From Mucilaginibacter_A sp050954285 (lineage in GTDB: Bacteria > Bacteroidota > Bacteroidia > Sphingobacteriales > Sphingobacteriaceae): a stretch of 64,000 bases of DNA. Position 1 is the first letter of the stretch. Every line of letters begins with the position of its first letter. The translations under genes were made by a program, and so were the position numbers. The stretch covers positions 1-64,000 of the forward strand of contig JBPBPL010000017.1 of assembly GCA_050954285.1 (NCBI GenBank), written 5' to 3'. The notes under the pieces were generated by a model that was given only the letters and a program-made list of their open reading frames with translations, searched no databases and was not told the DNA's origin. Positions 17,513 to 25,785 of this stretch are shown here, one piece after another.

Positions 17513-18508
17513 TTATAGTTTACCCACTTCTTCAGCTAAGTCAACCAATTTGTTAGAATAGCCCCATTCATTATCATACCAAGCTACAACTTTAACAAAT
17601 TTATCATTCAATGCGATACCTGCACCAGCATCAAAAATACAAGTACGAGGATCGCCCAAGAAATCCTGAGAAACTACATCATCTTCTGTATAACCTAAAA
17701 TGCCTTTCAGTTCACCTTCAGAAGCTTCTTTCATTGCATTTTTGATGTCTTCGTAAGATGCAGAATCTCTTAGTTTAACAGTTAAATCTACTACAGAAAC
17801 ATCAGGAACCGGAACACGGAAAGACATACCAGTTAATTTCCCTTTCAATTCTGGAATTACCAGAGTAACCGCTTTTGCAGCACCTGTAGATGAAGGAATG
17901 ATATTTTGAGCAGCACCGCGGCCACCTCTCCAGTCTTTGTGAGACGGGCCATCAACTGTTTTTTGAGTTGCAGTTGTAGCATGTACCGTGCTCATTAAAC
18001 CTTCTTCAATACCAAATTTGTCGTTTAAAACTTTAGCAAGAGGAGCAAGGCAATTAGTTGTGCAGCTTGCGTTGGAAATAATAGTTTGATCTGCTTTTAA
18101 TTCTTTATTGTTCACACCCATTACAAAAGTAGGCGTATCATCTTTTGCCGGTGCAGACATGATTACTTTTTTAGCACCTGCATCAATGTGTTTTTGAGCC
18201 AGTTCTTTTGTTAAAAATAAACCAGTTGATTCGATAATTACTTCGGCACCAACTTCGTTCCATTTCAGGTTTGCTGGGTCTTTCTCAGCAGTTACACGGA
18301 TGGTTTTTCCATCTACTACTAAATGTCCGCCTTCTACAGCAATTGTACCTTTAAATTCTCCGTGGGTAGAATCGTATTTTAACATGTAAGCCATGTATTC
18401 CGGATCAACCAGGTCATTAATACCTACAATCTCAACATTTGGTCTGTTGATTGCAGCGCGGAAAGCCAAACGGCCGATACGGCCAAAGCCGTTGATTCCT
18501 ATTTTCAT
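17513..18508 (-). CDS. gapA: Glyceraldehyde-3-phosphate dehydrogenase
   Basis: 331 residues. NAD-binding Rossmann start INGFGRIGRLAFRAA, active-site Cys in SNASCTTNCLAP (about 150), and the C-terminal WYDNEWGYSNKLVDL. Oxidises glyceraldehyde 3-phosphate to 1,3-bisphosphoglycerate. Last gene of a tight minus-strand operon, four bases after the kinase-like gene, itself four bases after pfkA. Assignment is secure. Confidence 0.97.
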   Translation of the reverse strand: MKIGINGFGRIGRLAFRAAINRPNVEIVGINDLVDPEYMAYMLKYDSTHGEFKGTIAVEGGHLVVDGKTIRVTAEKDPANLKWNEVGAEVIIESTGLFLTKELAQKHIDAGAKKVIMSAPAKDDTPTFVMGVNNKELKADQTIISNASCTTNCLAPLAKVLNDKFGIEEGLMSTVHATTATQKTVDGPSHKDWRGGRGAAQNIIPSSTGAAKAVTLVIPELKGKLTGMSFRVPVPDVSVVDLTVKLRDSASYEDIKNAMKEASEGELKGILGYTEDDVVSQDFLGDPRTCIFDAGAGIALNDKFVKVVAWYDNEWGYSNKLVDLAEEVGKL

Positions 18509-18512
18509 AATT

Positions 18513-19361
18513 TTAATTTTTATTAATGTAATATGTTAACAAGTTATTGATAGGCTCTTTAATGATATTTTTGATGCTGATTTGATGTTCCTGCGTGGTT
18601 TTTTGTAATAAATCCTGATAAAGGGAAGCTACCGTTCCAACAAAGTAAACAGGCACATTAGGATTTTGCTTGATTAAAGGAAGTAAATAAGTAGCAATAA
18701 ACTGCTCAAAACCTGATTTTACCAGATCTGTTATAAATGCTTCTTTTATATGCTCTTTTGCAAAATTGCGGAAGGAGCTTAAAAATACTGCCGATTGTGG
18801 TTGTTTGTACACTTTATCCAGAATTTGTTTTCTATCGAGGTCGAACTTTTCGGTAAATTTTTTTGCCAATTCAACCGGCATGGTTTTGTTTAGATATGAC
18901 TTAACAATTTTCGTTCCGATCCAGTTTGCCGAACCTTCATCTGCCAAAATATAACTTAAACCATAATTATTTGGTTTGATTTTTTTTCCATCAAAAAAAG
19001 CTGCGTTAGAACCACTACCCAAGATACAAACAATACCAGATTGATCCTGACAAGTTGCCAATGCAGCGGCATAAATATCATCTTCCACAATCACTTTCCC
19101 AAATTTAAAAAATTGTGAAAAAGCGTTGAAAATAATCTGTTTATGTTTGTCTGAAGTGATGCCTGGCCCAAAAAAATAGATTTTTTTGATTTCTTCTGCG
19201 TGATGAATCAGATGTATATTTTTGTTCAGTAAAGAAAGTATATTCTTTTCATCACTTGCAAACGGGTTGATGCCGTTTGTTTTGAAGGATTGTACAACAG
19301 TTTGCTTTTGTGCCAGCTTCCAGTTTGCAAAATTAGAACCACTATACACGATTGCAATCAT
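18513..19361 (-). CDS. BadF/BadG-type kinase-like protein with degenerate phosphate-1 loop
   Basis: 282 residues, paralogous to the protein at 21267-22127 (N-acetylglucosamine-kinase-like, ASKHA fold). The phosphate-2 loop (LGSGSNAAFFDGK), the LADEGSANWIG segment and an EDDIYAAALA region with the putative catalytic Asp are kept. The phosphate-1 loop is not: where the paralogue has IADGGSTKTNW, this one reads IVYSGSNFANW, losing the Asp and the Thr-Lys-Thr. It may be a sugar-phosphate sensor or a weak kinase. Placed between pfkA and gapA with four-base gaps, so it is co-expressed with glycolysis. A motif copy lies at 18737. Confidence 0.75.
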   Translation of the reverse strand: MIAIVYSGSNFANWKLAQKQTVVQSFKTNGINPFASDEKNILSLLNKNIHLIHHAEEIKKIYFFGPGITSDKHKQIIFNAFSQFFKFGKVIVEDDIYAAALATCQDQSGIVCILGSGSNAAFFDGKKIKPNNYGLSYILADEGSANWIGTKIVKSYLNKTMPVELAKKFTEKFDLDRKQILDKVYKQPQSAVFLSSFRNFAKEHIKEAFITDLVKSGFEQFIATYLLPLIKQNPNVPVYFVGTVASLYQDLLQKTTQEHQISIKNIIKEPINNLLTYYINKN

Positions 19362-19365
19362 CAGA

Positions 19366-20346
19366 TCAAATGGCTAAAATATTTACCATTTCAAGCAAAT
19401 CCGGCTCCAGCTTAAACTCATGATGAGAAATTGCTTCTTCCAGTTCCGCCAATTGAATGGTATTTCCTTTTAAACCAACCATTTTGCGCGTTTCGCCTTC
19501 CAGTAAAGCTTTTACAGCTGCGTAACCCAATCGGCTGCCCAGCACACGGTCAAAGCTGCTTGGGCTTCCGCCACGTTGCAAATGGCCCAAAATAGTCACT
19601 TTTACATCGTATGACGGAATGTGTTCTTTCACATGTTTAGCAATGCCATAAGCACCGCCGTTCTTATCGCCTTCAGCTACAATAACAATACTGGACGTTT
19701 TTTTGTTACTTCCTGATCTTAAATTTTCAATCAGTTCATCAATGGCTGTTTCTTTTTCAGGCAATAAAATTGCTTCTGCACCACCGGCAATTCCTGCGCG
19801 CAAAGCAATACAGCCCGAATCGCGGCCCATCACTTCGATAAAAAATAAACGATCATGGGCATCGGCCGTATCGCGGATTTTATCTAAAGCATCAATAACT
19901 GTATTGGTTGCTGTATCAAAACCCAAGGTAAAATCAGATCCATACAAATCATTATCAATTGTGCCTGGAATACCAATTACCGGAATATCATAGATGCGGG
20001 AAAAACGTTCGGCGCCGGTAAAAGTTCCGTCTCCACCAATTACTATTAAACCGTCAACACCTCTGCTTTTTAAATTTTGGTACGCTTTTTCAAGTCCGCT
20101 TTCTGTTTTAAACTCCAGGCAACGGGCTGTTTTCAGGATAGTACCGCCCAAATGCAAAATATTACTTACCGAACGTTCGTTCATGTCGTACATATTATTG
20201 TTAATCAGGCCTTGGTAACCCTGCTTCACCCCAACAACCTGTAAGCCATGGTATATGCCCGTTCTAACAACCGCGCGGATACAAGGATTCATGCCCGGTG
20301 CATCTCCACCAGAAGTTAATACGGCAATCTTGTTTACTTTAGACAT
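19366..20346 (-). CDS. pfkA: ATP-dependent 6-phosphofructokinase
   Basis: 326 residues, typical of bacterial PfkA. Motifs: TSGGDAPGMNPCIRAVVR (about 10-27), GGDGTFTGA, the catalytic PGTIDNDL, FIEVMGRDSG and LGHLQRGGSPS. Phosphorylates fructose 6-phosphate. First gene of the pfkA / kinase-like / gapA operon, divergent from a Nudix-winged-helix regulator with a palindrome in the shared promoter region. Assignment is secure. Confidence 0.96.
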   Translation of the reverse strand: MSKVNKIAVLTSGGDAPGMNPCIRAVVRTGIYHGLQVVGVKQGYQGLINNNMYDMNERSVSNILHLGGTILKTARCLEFKTESGLEKAYQNLKSRGVDGLIVIGGDGTFTGAERFSRIYDIPVIGIPGTIDNDLYGSDFTLGFDTATNTVIDALDKIRDTADAHDRLFFIEVMGRDSGCIALRAGIAGGAEAILLPEKETAIDELIENLRSGSNKKTSSIVIVAEGDKNGGAYGIAKHVKEHIPSYDVKVTILGHLQRGGSPSSFDRVLGSRLGYAAVKALLEGETRKMVGLKGNTIQLAELEEAISHHEFKLEPDLLEMVNILAI

Positions 20347-20371
20347 TTTTTTAACCGACTCCTTATTTTTG

Positions 20372-20379
20372 CGAAGATA
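20372..20379 (-). promoter_or_regulatory. Candidate -7 box of pfkA
   Basis: TATCTTCG on the minus strand, one mismatch from TAnnTTTG, about 26 bases before the pfkA ATG. Confidence 0.4.
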
Positions 20380-20381
20380 AG

Positions 20382-20396
20382 GTGTAATTTCTACAC
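20382..20396. promoter_or_regulatory. Candidate operator palindrome
   Basis: GTGTA-ATTTC-TACAC lies directly upstream of the candidate pfkA -7 box, between divergent pfkA and the Nudix-type regulator. Position fits a repressor site for that regulator; binding is inferred. Confidence 0.4.
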
Positions 20397-20457
20397 TAAG
20401 TAATATATTATTTATTAATTTTGAGAGGGCCGTAATGCCTGTTCAAACCTCCTGAAT

Positions 20458-21144
20458 TTGGAAACAATACTACCTAAATTTGATTCGGTATTTTCTACAG
20501 ATTGTGTAATTTTTGGCTTTCAAGCCAATGAACTCAAAATTTTACTGATTGATCGAAATGAAGAACCTTACAAAGGCTGGCGTGCTTTGCCTGGTTACAT
20601 AGTGGGGAAAGACGAAAGTATTGATGATGCTGCCGAACGGATTTTGTATGAATTAACCGGCTTGCGCGATCTGCACATGGAGCAGTTTCATACTTTTGGC
20701 GATGTGGACCGGCATCCGCAGGGCCGCGTAATTACGGTAGCCTATTATGCCCTGATCCGCATTGATGGCCAGCAGGAATTAAAACCAATTACCAACATTG
20801 CACGTGCCGCGTACTGGTATCCAGTAAAAGAGTTGGGTGAATTGCCTTTTGATCACCGTAAAGTTTTTGAAACCGGTTTCCAGAAAGTGCGTCGCCGTTT
20901 AAGCTATCAGCCTATTGCTTACGAGTTGCTGCCCGAAAAATTTACCCTAACACAGTTGCAGATTTTGTATGAAGCCATTTTGGATAAAAAGCTGGATAAA
21001 CGGAATTTTCGAAAAAAAATGCTGAGTTACGGTTTTTTAAAAGAGCTGGACGAGAAGCAAAAAGGTGTTTCTTACCGGGCTGCCAAACTATACCGTTTTG
21101 ATCGGCGTAAATACAATAAAATTTTTCAGAACGATTTAAGCTGA
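20458..21144 (+). CDS. Nudix-related transcriptional regulator (NrtR-like)
   Basis: 228 residues from a TTG start; no ATG is available in frame before the conserved domain. N-terminal Nudix fold (about 1-140) with a decayed Nudix box: GYIVGKDESIDDAAERILYE keeps spacing but lacks the RExxEE glutamates needed for catalysis. The C-terminal part (about 145-228, FTLTQLQILYEAILDKKL, RNFRKKMLSYG) is the winged helix of the NrtR/AraR-type Nudix regulators. Divergent from pfkA, so it probably senses a sugar or nucleotide metabolite and controls the glycolytic operon. The start codon and the target are the uncertain points. Confidence 0.8.
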   Translation: METILPKFDSVFSTDCVIFGFQANELKILLIDRNEEPYKGWRALPGYIVGKDESIDDAAERILYELTGLRDLHMEQFHTFGDVDRHPQGRVITVAYYALIRIDGQQELKPITNIARAAYWYPVKELGELPFDHRKVFETGFQKVRRRLSYQPIAYELLPEKFTLTQLQILYEAILDKKLDKRNFRKKMLSYGFLKELDEKQKGVSYRAAKLYRFDRRKYNKIFQNDLS

Positions 21145-21157
21145 TGCTTCTTTTATC
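21143..21157 (-). repeat. Dispersed motif copy (GA type)
   Basis: GATGCTTCTTTTATC with an AGTATAAATTTG flank; it overlaps the last base pairs of the regulator's TGA stop. Confidence 0.75.
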
Positions 21158-21207
21158 AGTATAAATTTGAGTCTATATTAATATACTGGGAGGAAAAGAA
21201 TTTTTAC

Positions 21208-21246
21208 AAAAAAACCTGCTTCGATACAAATTAAAGCAGGTTTTTG
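21208..21246. terminator. Bidirectional terminator
   Basis: AAAACCTGCTT / AAGCAGGTTTT stem flanked by A and T runs, between the convergent regulator and kinase genes. Confidence 0.8.
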
Positions 21247-21249
21247 GTT

Positions 21250-21264
21250 GATAAAAACAGTATT
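21250..21264 (+). repeat. Dispersed motif copy (AC type)
   Basis: GATAAAAACAGTATT lies between the stop codon of the kinase gene and its terminator. Confidence 0.75.
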
Positions 21265-21266
21265 GT

Positions 21267-22127
21267 TTATTTGGTTAAAGGCGCCAGATCCAGATGGTAC
21301 TTTACCAGGTCATCTATTGGCGAACGGATGATACGGCCGAAATTCATACCATATTCTTTTGCAGTTTCTTCCAGCACATTGCGGAAATTATAGCCTACAG
21401 AACCAATACAGTTGAAAGAATAATTTTTATAATCCGGATAATGGCTTACCAGATTTTTAAAGAAATCTTCAAAAGAAGTTTTTACCAGATTTCTGGAATA
21501 AGCAATATTAGCCGTGTTATCATACACAAACTTACTAAAGCTGGCGCAAAAACGATTGGGTAGTGGTTTGGTATAAACAGTATCAATAATGTCATCAGGT
21601 GTTAAATGGAAAGTGTCCCAAAAAGTCTCGCGTACTTCCTGTGGCATATAGCCGCGTACATAATCCGAAAGCAGTTTTTTGCCGATGTAGCAGCCGCTGC
21701 CTTCATCCCCTAAAATATAAGCTAAAGAGTTGATTTTGAAAGTAATATCTTTTCCATCATAAATACAGGTATTGGTTCCGGTACCTAAAATAGCGGCAAA
21801 CCCAGAATTTACACCCAGCAATGCACGTGCTGCAGCCATTAAATCATGGCCAACAAATACTTTGGCAGATTTAAATACGGCTTGCATGGCCTCTTCTACA
21901 ATCTGTATTTTATCGGCAACATCACAACCCGCGCCGTAGTAATATAATTCTGTAATTTCTTCTTTTTTGAGATCCGAAGGCAAATGCTCATTAAGCGAAT
22001 TGATAATGTAGGCCGTATCAGAGAAAAAAGGGTTATAACCTTCCGTGTTGTAATAAACTTTTTTTCCGTATTCGTTAATCAGGCACCAGTTTGTTTTCGT
22101 TGAGCCGCCGTCCGCTATAATGATCAT
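21267..22127 (-). CDS. N-acetylglucosamine kinase-like (BadF/BadG/NagK) protein
   Basis: 286 residues, ASKHA-fold kinase. All nucleotide loops look intact: phosphate-1 IADGGSTKTNWCL (about 3-15), GHDLMAAARALLG with the candidate catalytic Asp, phosphate-2 LGTGTNTCIYDGK, and ILGDEGSGCYIGKKL. Likely phosphorylates an amino sugar such as GlcNAc in cell-wall or chitin recycling. Paralogue of the degenerate protein in the pfkA operon 1.9 kb away. Monocistronic between two terminators. The substrate is inferred from the family. Confidence 0.8.
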   Translation of the reverse strand: MIIIADGGSTKTNWCLINEYGKKVYYNTEGYNPFFSDTAYIINSLNEHLPSDLKKEEITELYYYGAGCDVADKIQIVEEAMQAVFKSAKVFVGHDLMAAARALLGVNSGFAAILGTGTNTCIYDGKDITFKINSLAYILGDEGSGCYIGKKLLSDYVRGYMPQEVRETFWDTFHLTPDDIIDTVYTKPLPNRFCASFSKFVYDNTANIAYSRNLVKTSFEDFFKNLVSHYPDYKNYSFNCIGSVGYNFRNVLEETAKEYGMNFGRIIRSPIDDLVKYHLDLAPLTK

Positions 22128-22183
22128 AGACTAAGTAGTTAATATTAGGGGTTGAAAATACAATATTAAATACTAATTCCGTC

Positions 22184-22224
22184 AAAAAAAAAATCCTGCT
22201 AACAGAAGTTAGCAGGATTTTTTT
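22184..22224. terminator. Terminator after the Gly-rich protein gene
   Basis: ATCCTGCTAAC / GTTAGCAGGAT perfect stem with AGAA loop, A-run before and T-run after, so it could work in both directions. Confidence 0.85.
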
Positions 22225-22238
22225 ATAAACTTGAAAAC

Positions 22239-22931
22239 TCAGGATTTGGGCGATGCTTCTTTTAGCTTATAAAAATCCAGAATCAACTGGTCCATCTGGC
22301 CATATCGATATTTTTTATTTTTTATTTTTTCTACAATATCAGGTTCGCTGGCCATAACTTCAGCCATAATCGGGATAAAGTTTTCACGATTCAACTCCTT
22401 TAAACTGTTTGGGTTATCGCCATAATAATAAGCACTTTTACCTTTGCCTCCACGGCCACCACCCAGGTTGATGCCTAAACCGCCGCCTACTCCGCTGCCA
22501 AAACTACCGCCGCCAATGCCAAAACTTGGCCTGATACCGGGCGACATTCCGCCGCCACCGCCACCGGTTGTTGCATATAATTTTAGCGGCTCATTTACTA
22601 AAACCTTTACAAAATCAATACCTCTGCCAGTCCATTTTTCAGATCGCGGCGCGTGGGCAACCGTAAAGCTGTCTTTTCCGGCCACAAACGAACGGATCAT
22701 AGATGCGGATAATGTTTCTTTTTGCTCGCCTTTATCTTTTCGGTACAAAATAAAGCCCTCATTATTTTGCGGTCCGCGGCCGGAAGGGCTTACCACAATC
22801 TGGCCAACAAATTTATTGCCGTTGGCATCATAAAAGTAGCCATCGTCCCATTGGTTTAAGCCGAGTTGGGCCGAAGCTGAAAAAGCAGTCAGCAACAAAG
22901 AAACAAACAGGAGTAGGGAAGATGTTTTCAT
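22239..22931 (-). CDS. Secreted Gly-rich hypothetical protein
   Basis: 230 residues from the ATG at 22931 (the frame is open to 22946, but MKTSSLLLFV is the natural signal-peptide start). Cleavage expected near SASAQ. Beta-rich N-terminal half (DGYFYDANGNKFVGQIVVS), then a low-complexity Gly-rich linker (about 125-170), then a helical C-terminus. Function unknown. The last codons (KLKEASPKS) overlap a copy of the dispersed motif at 22252-22266. Confidence 0.75.
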   Translation of the reverse strand: MKTSSLLLFVSLLLTAFSASAQLGLNQWDDGYFYDANGNKFVGQIVVSPSGRGPQNNEGFILYRKDKGEQKETLSASMIRSFVAGKDSFTVAHAPRSEKWTGRGIDFVKVLVNEPLKLYATTGGGGGGMSPGIRPSFGIGGGSFGSGVGGGLGINLGGGRGGKGKSAYYYGDNPNSLKELNRENFIPIMAEVMASEPDIVEKIKNKKYRYGQMDQLILDFYKLKEASPKS

Positions 22932-22963
22932 GACAGAGTAAACCATTTTTTAAAGTTTTTATT

Positions 22964-22977
22964 ATACTGTTTTTAGC
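22964..22977 (-). repeat. Dispersed motif copy (AC type)
   Basis: ATACTGTTTTTAGC, 33 bases upstream of the Gly-rich protein start. Confidence 0.65.
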
Positions 22978-23099
22978 AGCTATTTTTGCTGAGACTATAG
23001 TTTTTGTAAAACGTTTATATCAAATACGAAAAAAAAATTAAACAATTAAAAGGTTGAGCGAATTGGCTTTATTTTGCAGCAGAAATAACAAGGACTATA

Positions 23100-24116
23100 A
23101 TGAACGTTGATTTAAGAAGTGATACCGTAACCAAGCCAACGCCCGGAATGCTGGAAGCCATGTGGAGCGCAAAAGTAGGCGATGATGTGTATGGAGAAGA
23201 CGAAACGATAAACGCACTGGAAGCCAAAATTGCCGCTATGTTTGGGATGGAAGCAGCGATATTTTGCCCTTCCGGAACGATGACGAACCAGATTGCGATA
23301 AAAAGTTTTACGCAGCCGCTGGATGAACTGATTGCCGATCAAACGGCGCACGTTTACCGCTATGAAGGCGGTGGGATTGCCTTTAATTCGGCCGTTTCTA
23401 CGCGTTTGCTCAATGGAGAACGAGGGATTATTACGGCCGAAATGATCGAGCCGGAAATCAATGCCGAAAATATCCACTTTCCAAACACCAGTTTGGTGGT
23501 GCTGGAAAACACCGTGAATAAAGGGGGTGGCAATTGTTATCGTTTGGATCAGATTGAACCAACCGCAAATTTATGTGCTAAAAGAAGCATCAAGCTGCAT
23601 TTGGATGGCGCACGGATTTTCAATGCGTTAACTTTTACCGGTGATAAAGCTTTGGATTACGGAACTTATTTCGATGGCATATCGGTTTGCTTATCCAAAG
23701 GCTTGGGTGCGCCAGTTGGTTCTGTTTTTTTGGCCGATAAAAACACTATTAAATATGCACGCCGTTTGCGTAAAGTTTTGGGTGGAGGAATGCGCCAGGC
23801 AGGTTTTTTGGCCGCTGCCGGAATTTATGCTTTGGACAATAACGTAGCACGTTTGCAGCAGGATCATGATCATGCCAAATTGTTGGAAGAAACGCTAAAC
23901 GAATGTAATTGGGTAACCGGCATTTTAAAAGTAGAAACTAACATCATCATTTTTGATACGGTAAAAGAAGCATCGTCCTATTTGCCAAAATTAGCAGAAA
24001 AAGGAATTAAAGCTACAGCAAATGATATACGGCGGATTCGTTTTGTTACGCACTTGGATGTTCATCCTGATCAAATTCAATATACAATTGACGTGTTGAA
24101 AAGCCTGAACGATTAA
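23100..24116 (+). CDS. ltaE: Low-specificity threonine aldolase (PLP)
   Basis: 338 residues of the fold-I beta-eliminating-lyase/threonine aldolase family, cleaving L-threonine or allo-threonine to glycine and acetaldehyde. Starts with DLRSDTVTKPTPGM, includes CPSGTMTNQIA, LDGARIFNA and the PLP Lys in SVCLSKGLGAPVGS (about 200). Seven bases before an aldo/keto reductase gene, so the two may be co-transcribed. Two motif copies lie in the gene (23577 and 23961). Confidence 0.92.
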   Translation: MNVDLRSDTVTKPTPGMLEAMWSAKVGDDVYGEDETINALEAKIAAMFGMEAAIFCPSGTMTNQIAIKSFTQPLDELIADQTAHVYRYEGGGIAFNSAVSTRLLNGERGIITAEMIEPEINAENIHFPNTSLVVLENTVNKGGGNCYRLDQIEPTANLCAKRSIKLHLDGARIFNALTFTGDKALDYGTYFDGISVCLSKGLGAPVGSVFLADKNTIKYARRLRKVLGGGMRQAGFLAAAGIYALDNNVARLQQDHDHAKLLEETLNECNWVTGILKVETNIIIFDTVKEASSYLPKLAEKGIKATANDIRRIRFVTHLDVHPDQIQYTIDVLKSLND

Positions 24117-24128
24117 GCAAATATGCAG

Positions 24129-25022
24129 ATGGAATATGCAAGATTAGGAAAATCAGATTTACAAGTTAGTAAAATCGGATTTGGTTGTATGTCGCTCCGC
24201 GGAAGTGAAAAAGAAAACAAATCGTTGATCAATAAAGCAATTGAACTGGGAATTAATTATTTTGATACCGCTGATTTTTATGAAGATGGTGAAAATGAAA
24301 TTAAACTTGGAAAGCTTTTAAAATTTGATCGAAGCAACATCATTATTGCCAGCAAAGTTGGGAACAAACATGAGCCGGATGGCAGCACAAGTTGGAATGC
24401 AAGTAAAGTATATATTGTGCAGGCGGTGGAAGAAAGTTTGAAACGGTTGCAAACAGATTATCTGGATTTATACCAATTGCACGGCGGCATGATGGAAGAC
24501 AATATCGATGAAACTATTGAAGCTTTTGAATTGCTAAAACAACAAGGCAAGATCAGATATTATGGTATTTCTTCCATCCGTCCAAATGTGATCCGGGAAT
24601 ATGTAGCCAAATCAAATATCGTTTCGGTAATGATGCAATATAGTTTGCTTGACCGCCGGCCGGAAGAAACCTGTTTTGAGTTGCTTGAAAAAAATCAAAT
24701 CAGCGTAGTGACACGTGGTAGCGTTGCGCAAGGTTTGCTGATAAATAAACCTGCAAAACCTTACCTAAATTACACTGAAAAAGAGGTGCTAAAAGCAGCA
24801 CAAGCCATTCAGCAGGTTTCAAGGGAAGATAGGAGTGAAGCGCAATCGGCTATTCAATTTGCGCTCGCACAAAAGGTTGTAACCAGTGCTGTACTTGGCA
24901 TCCGTACCGAAGAACAATTATTTGATGCTGCAAATACAACTAATTTGCCAGCGTTAAATTATAACGAATTGCAAATCTTAAATAGTACTATCCAACCAAA
25001 TTTTTACGAGCAGCATCGTTAA
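24129..25022 (+). CDS. Aldo/keto reductase
   Basis: 297 residues from MEYARLGKSD (another in-frame ATG is at 24123). TIM-barrel NADPH-dependent oxidoreductase: GFGCMSLRG near the start, the catalytic Tyr in INYFDTADFYEDGENE with Asp before it, IASKVGNK with the catalytic Lys, and LYQLHGG with the catalytic His. Substrate unknown. Follows threonine aldolase closely. Confidence 0.9.
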   Translation: MEYARLGKSDLQVSKIGFGCMSLRGSEKENKSLINKAIELGINYFDTADFYEDGENEIKLGKLLKFDRSNIIIASKVGNKHEPDGSTSWNASKVYIVQAVEESLKRLQTDYLDLYQLHGGMMEDNIDETIEAFELLKQQGKIRYYGISSIRPNVIREYVAKSNIVSVMMQYSLLDRRPEETCFELLEKNQISVVTRGSVAQGLLINKPAKPYLNYTEKEVLKAAQAIQQVSREDRSEAQSAIQFALAQKVVTSAVLGIRTEEQLFDAANTTNLPALNYNELQILNSTIQPNFYEQHR

Positions 25023-25044
25023 ATTAATGCAAGTTTTGATGGGT

Positions 25045-25530
25045 TTATTGAAGTAGGATTTTTATACTTACAATAGAATCTGCAAAAAACAAATCCAAAG
25101 TAACAGGTTTGGTTTTTGCAGGTAGATTGAAAATATTACCCGCAGAAATAGTTGTTGATTGCGGATCTGCACCCAATGAATTATAAAATGCGTGGGTAAT
25201 TTTTTTATGGTTATCCAGCATCACCCGAAAGTTACTTGGATTTACAAAAATGTAATCTCCATTAATTGGATTGTTATTGGTAACTTCCAAGTTGTAAGAA
25301 ATTTCAATACTGGTATCATTTTCCGGCTTGTTCCAAACATCTGCTGCTTTCAGGTTTTTAATTGCTAAAACTACTTCCCGGTTTTTACCTACAACTACAC
25401 TATCAGGGATTACTTGGATATGATATTGACGGAGACTGCTTATTTGTTTTTTAGTTTTATAGTAGTAGAAAGTAAGATAAAAGATTAACGACAATAAAAA
25501 ATAGTAGATAAGTTGTCGAATAAAAAGCAT
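25045..25530 (-). CDS. Membrane-anchored hypothetical protein
   Basis: 161 residues. One hydrophobic N-terminal helix (about 7-25, YYFLLSLIFYLTFYYY) followed by a beta-rich extracytoplasmic domain. No motif recognised. Convergent with the aldo/keto reductase; upstream 255 bases hold no gene. Confidence 0.65.
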   Translation of the reverse strand: MLFIRQLIYYFLLSLIFYLTFYYYKTKKQISSLRQYHIQVIPDSVVVGKNREVVLAIKNLKAADVWNKPENDTSIEISYNLEVTNNNPINGDYIFVNPSNFRVMLDNHKKITHAFYNSLGADPQSTTISAGNIFNLPAKTKPVTLDLFFADSIVSIKILLQ

Positions 25531-25655
25531 CCTATGATCAGTATTACAGATGTTACAAGATTAGCATTTAGCCACAATATTTATCTTTTGTTATGAAAGA
25601 AGTTGGATTTGTTATTGGTAATTTTATCATATGCTGCTCCAGTTAAAAAATACCT

Positions 25656-25669
25656 GTAAAAGAAGTATG
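25656..25669 (+). repeat. Dispersed motif copy (GA type)
   Basis: GTAAAAGAAGTATG in the gap between two minus-strand genes; followed by GATTTTTTAG. Confidence 0.7.
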
Positions 25670-25785
25670 GATTTTTTAGAAGTCAGCATAAAACTTAGTT
25701 ATCGCTCAATAATATAGATTGCTTCCAAATTTAAGTATAAGATTTTAACCAATTGTAATTGATTATGTAATAAACAATAAACAAA

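Noticed and set aside
22444..22833. Pro-rich 129-codon plus-strand frame
   Set aside because: It is the complement of the Gly-rich repeat of the minus-strand gene, a compositional shadow.
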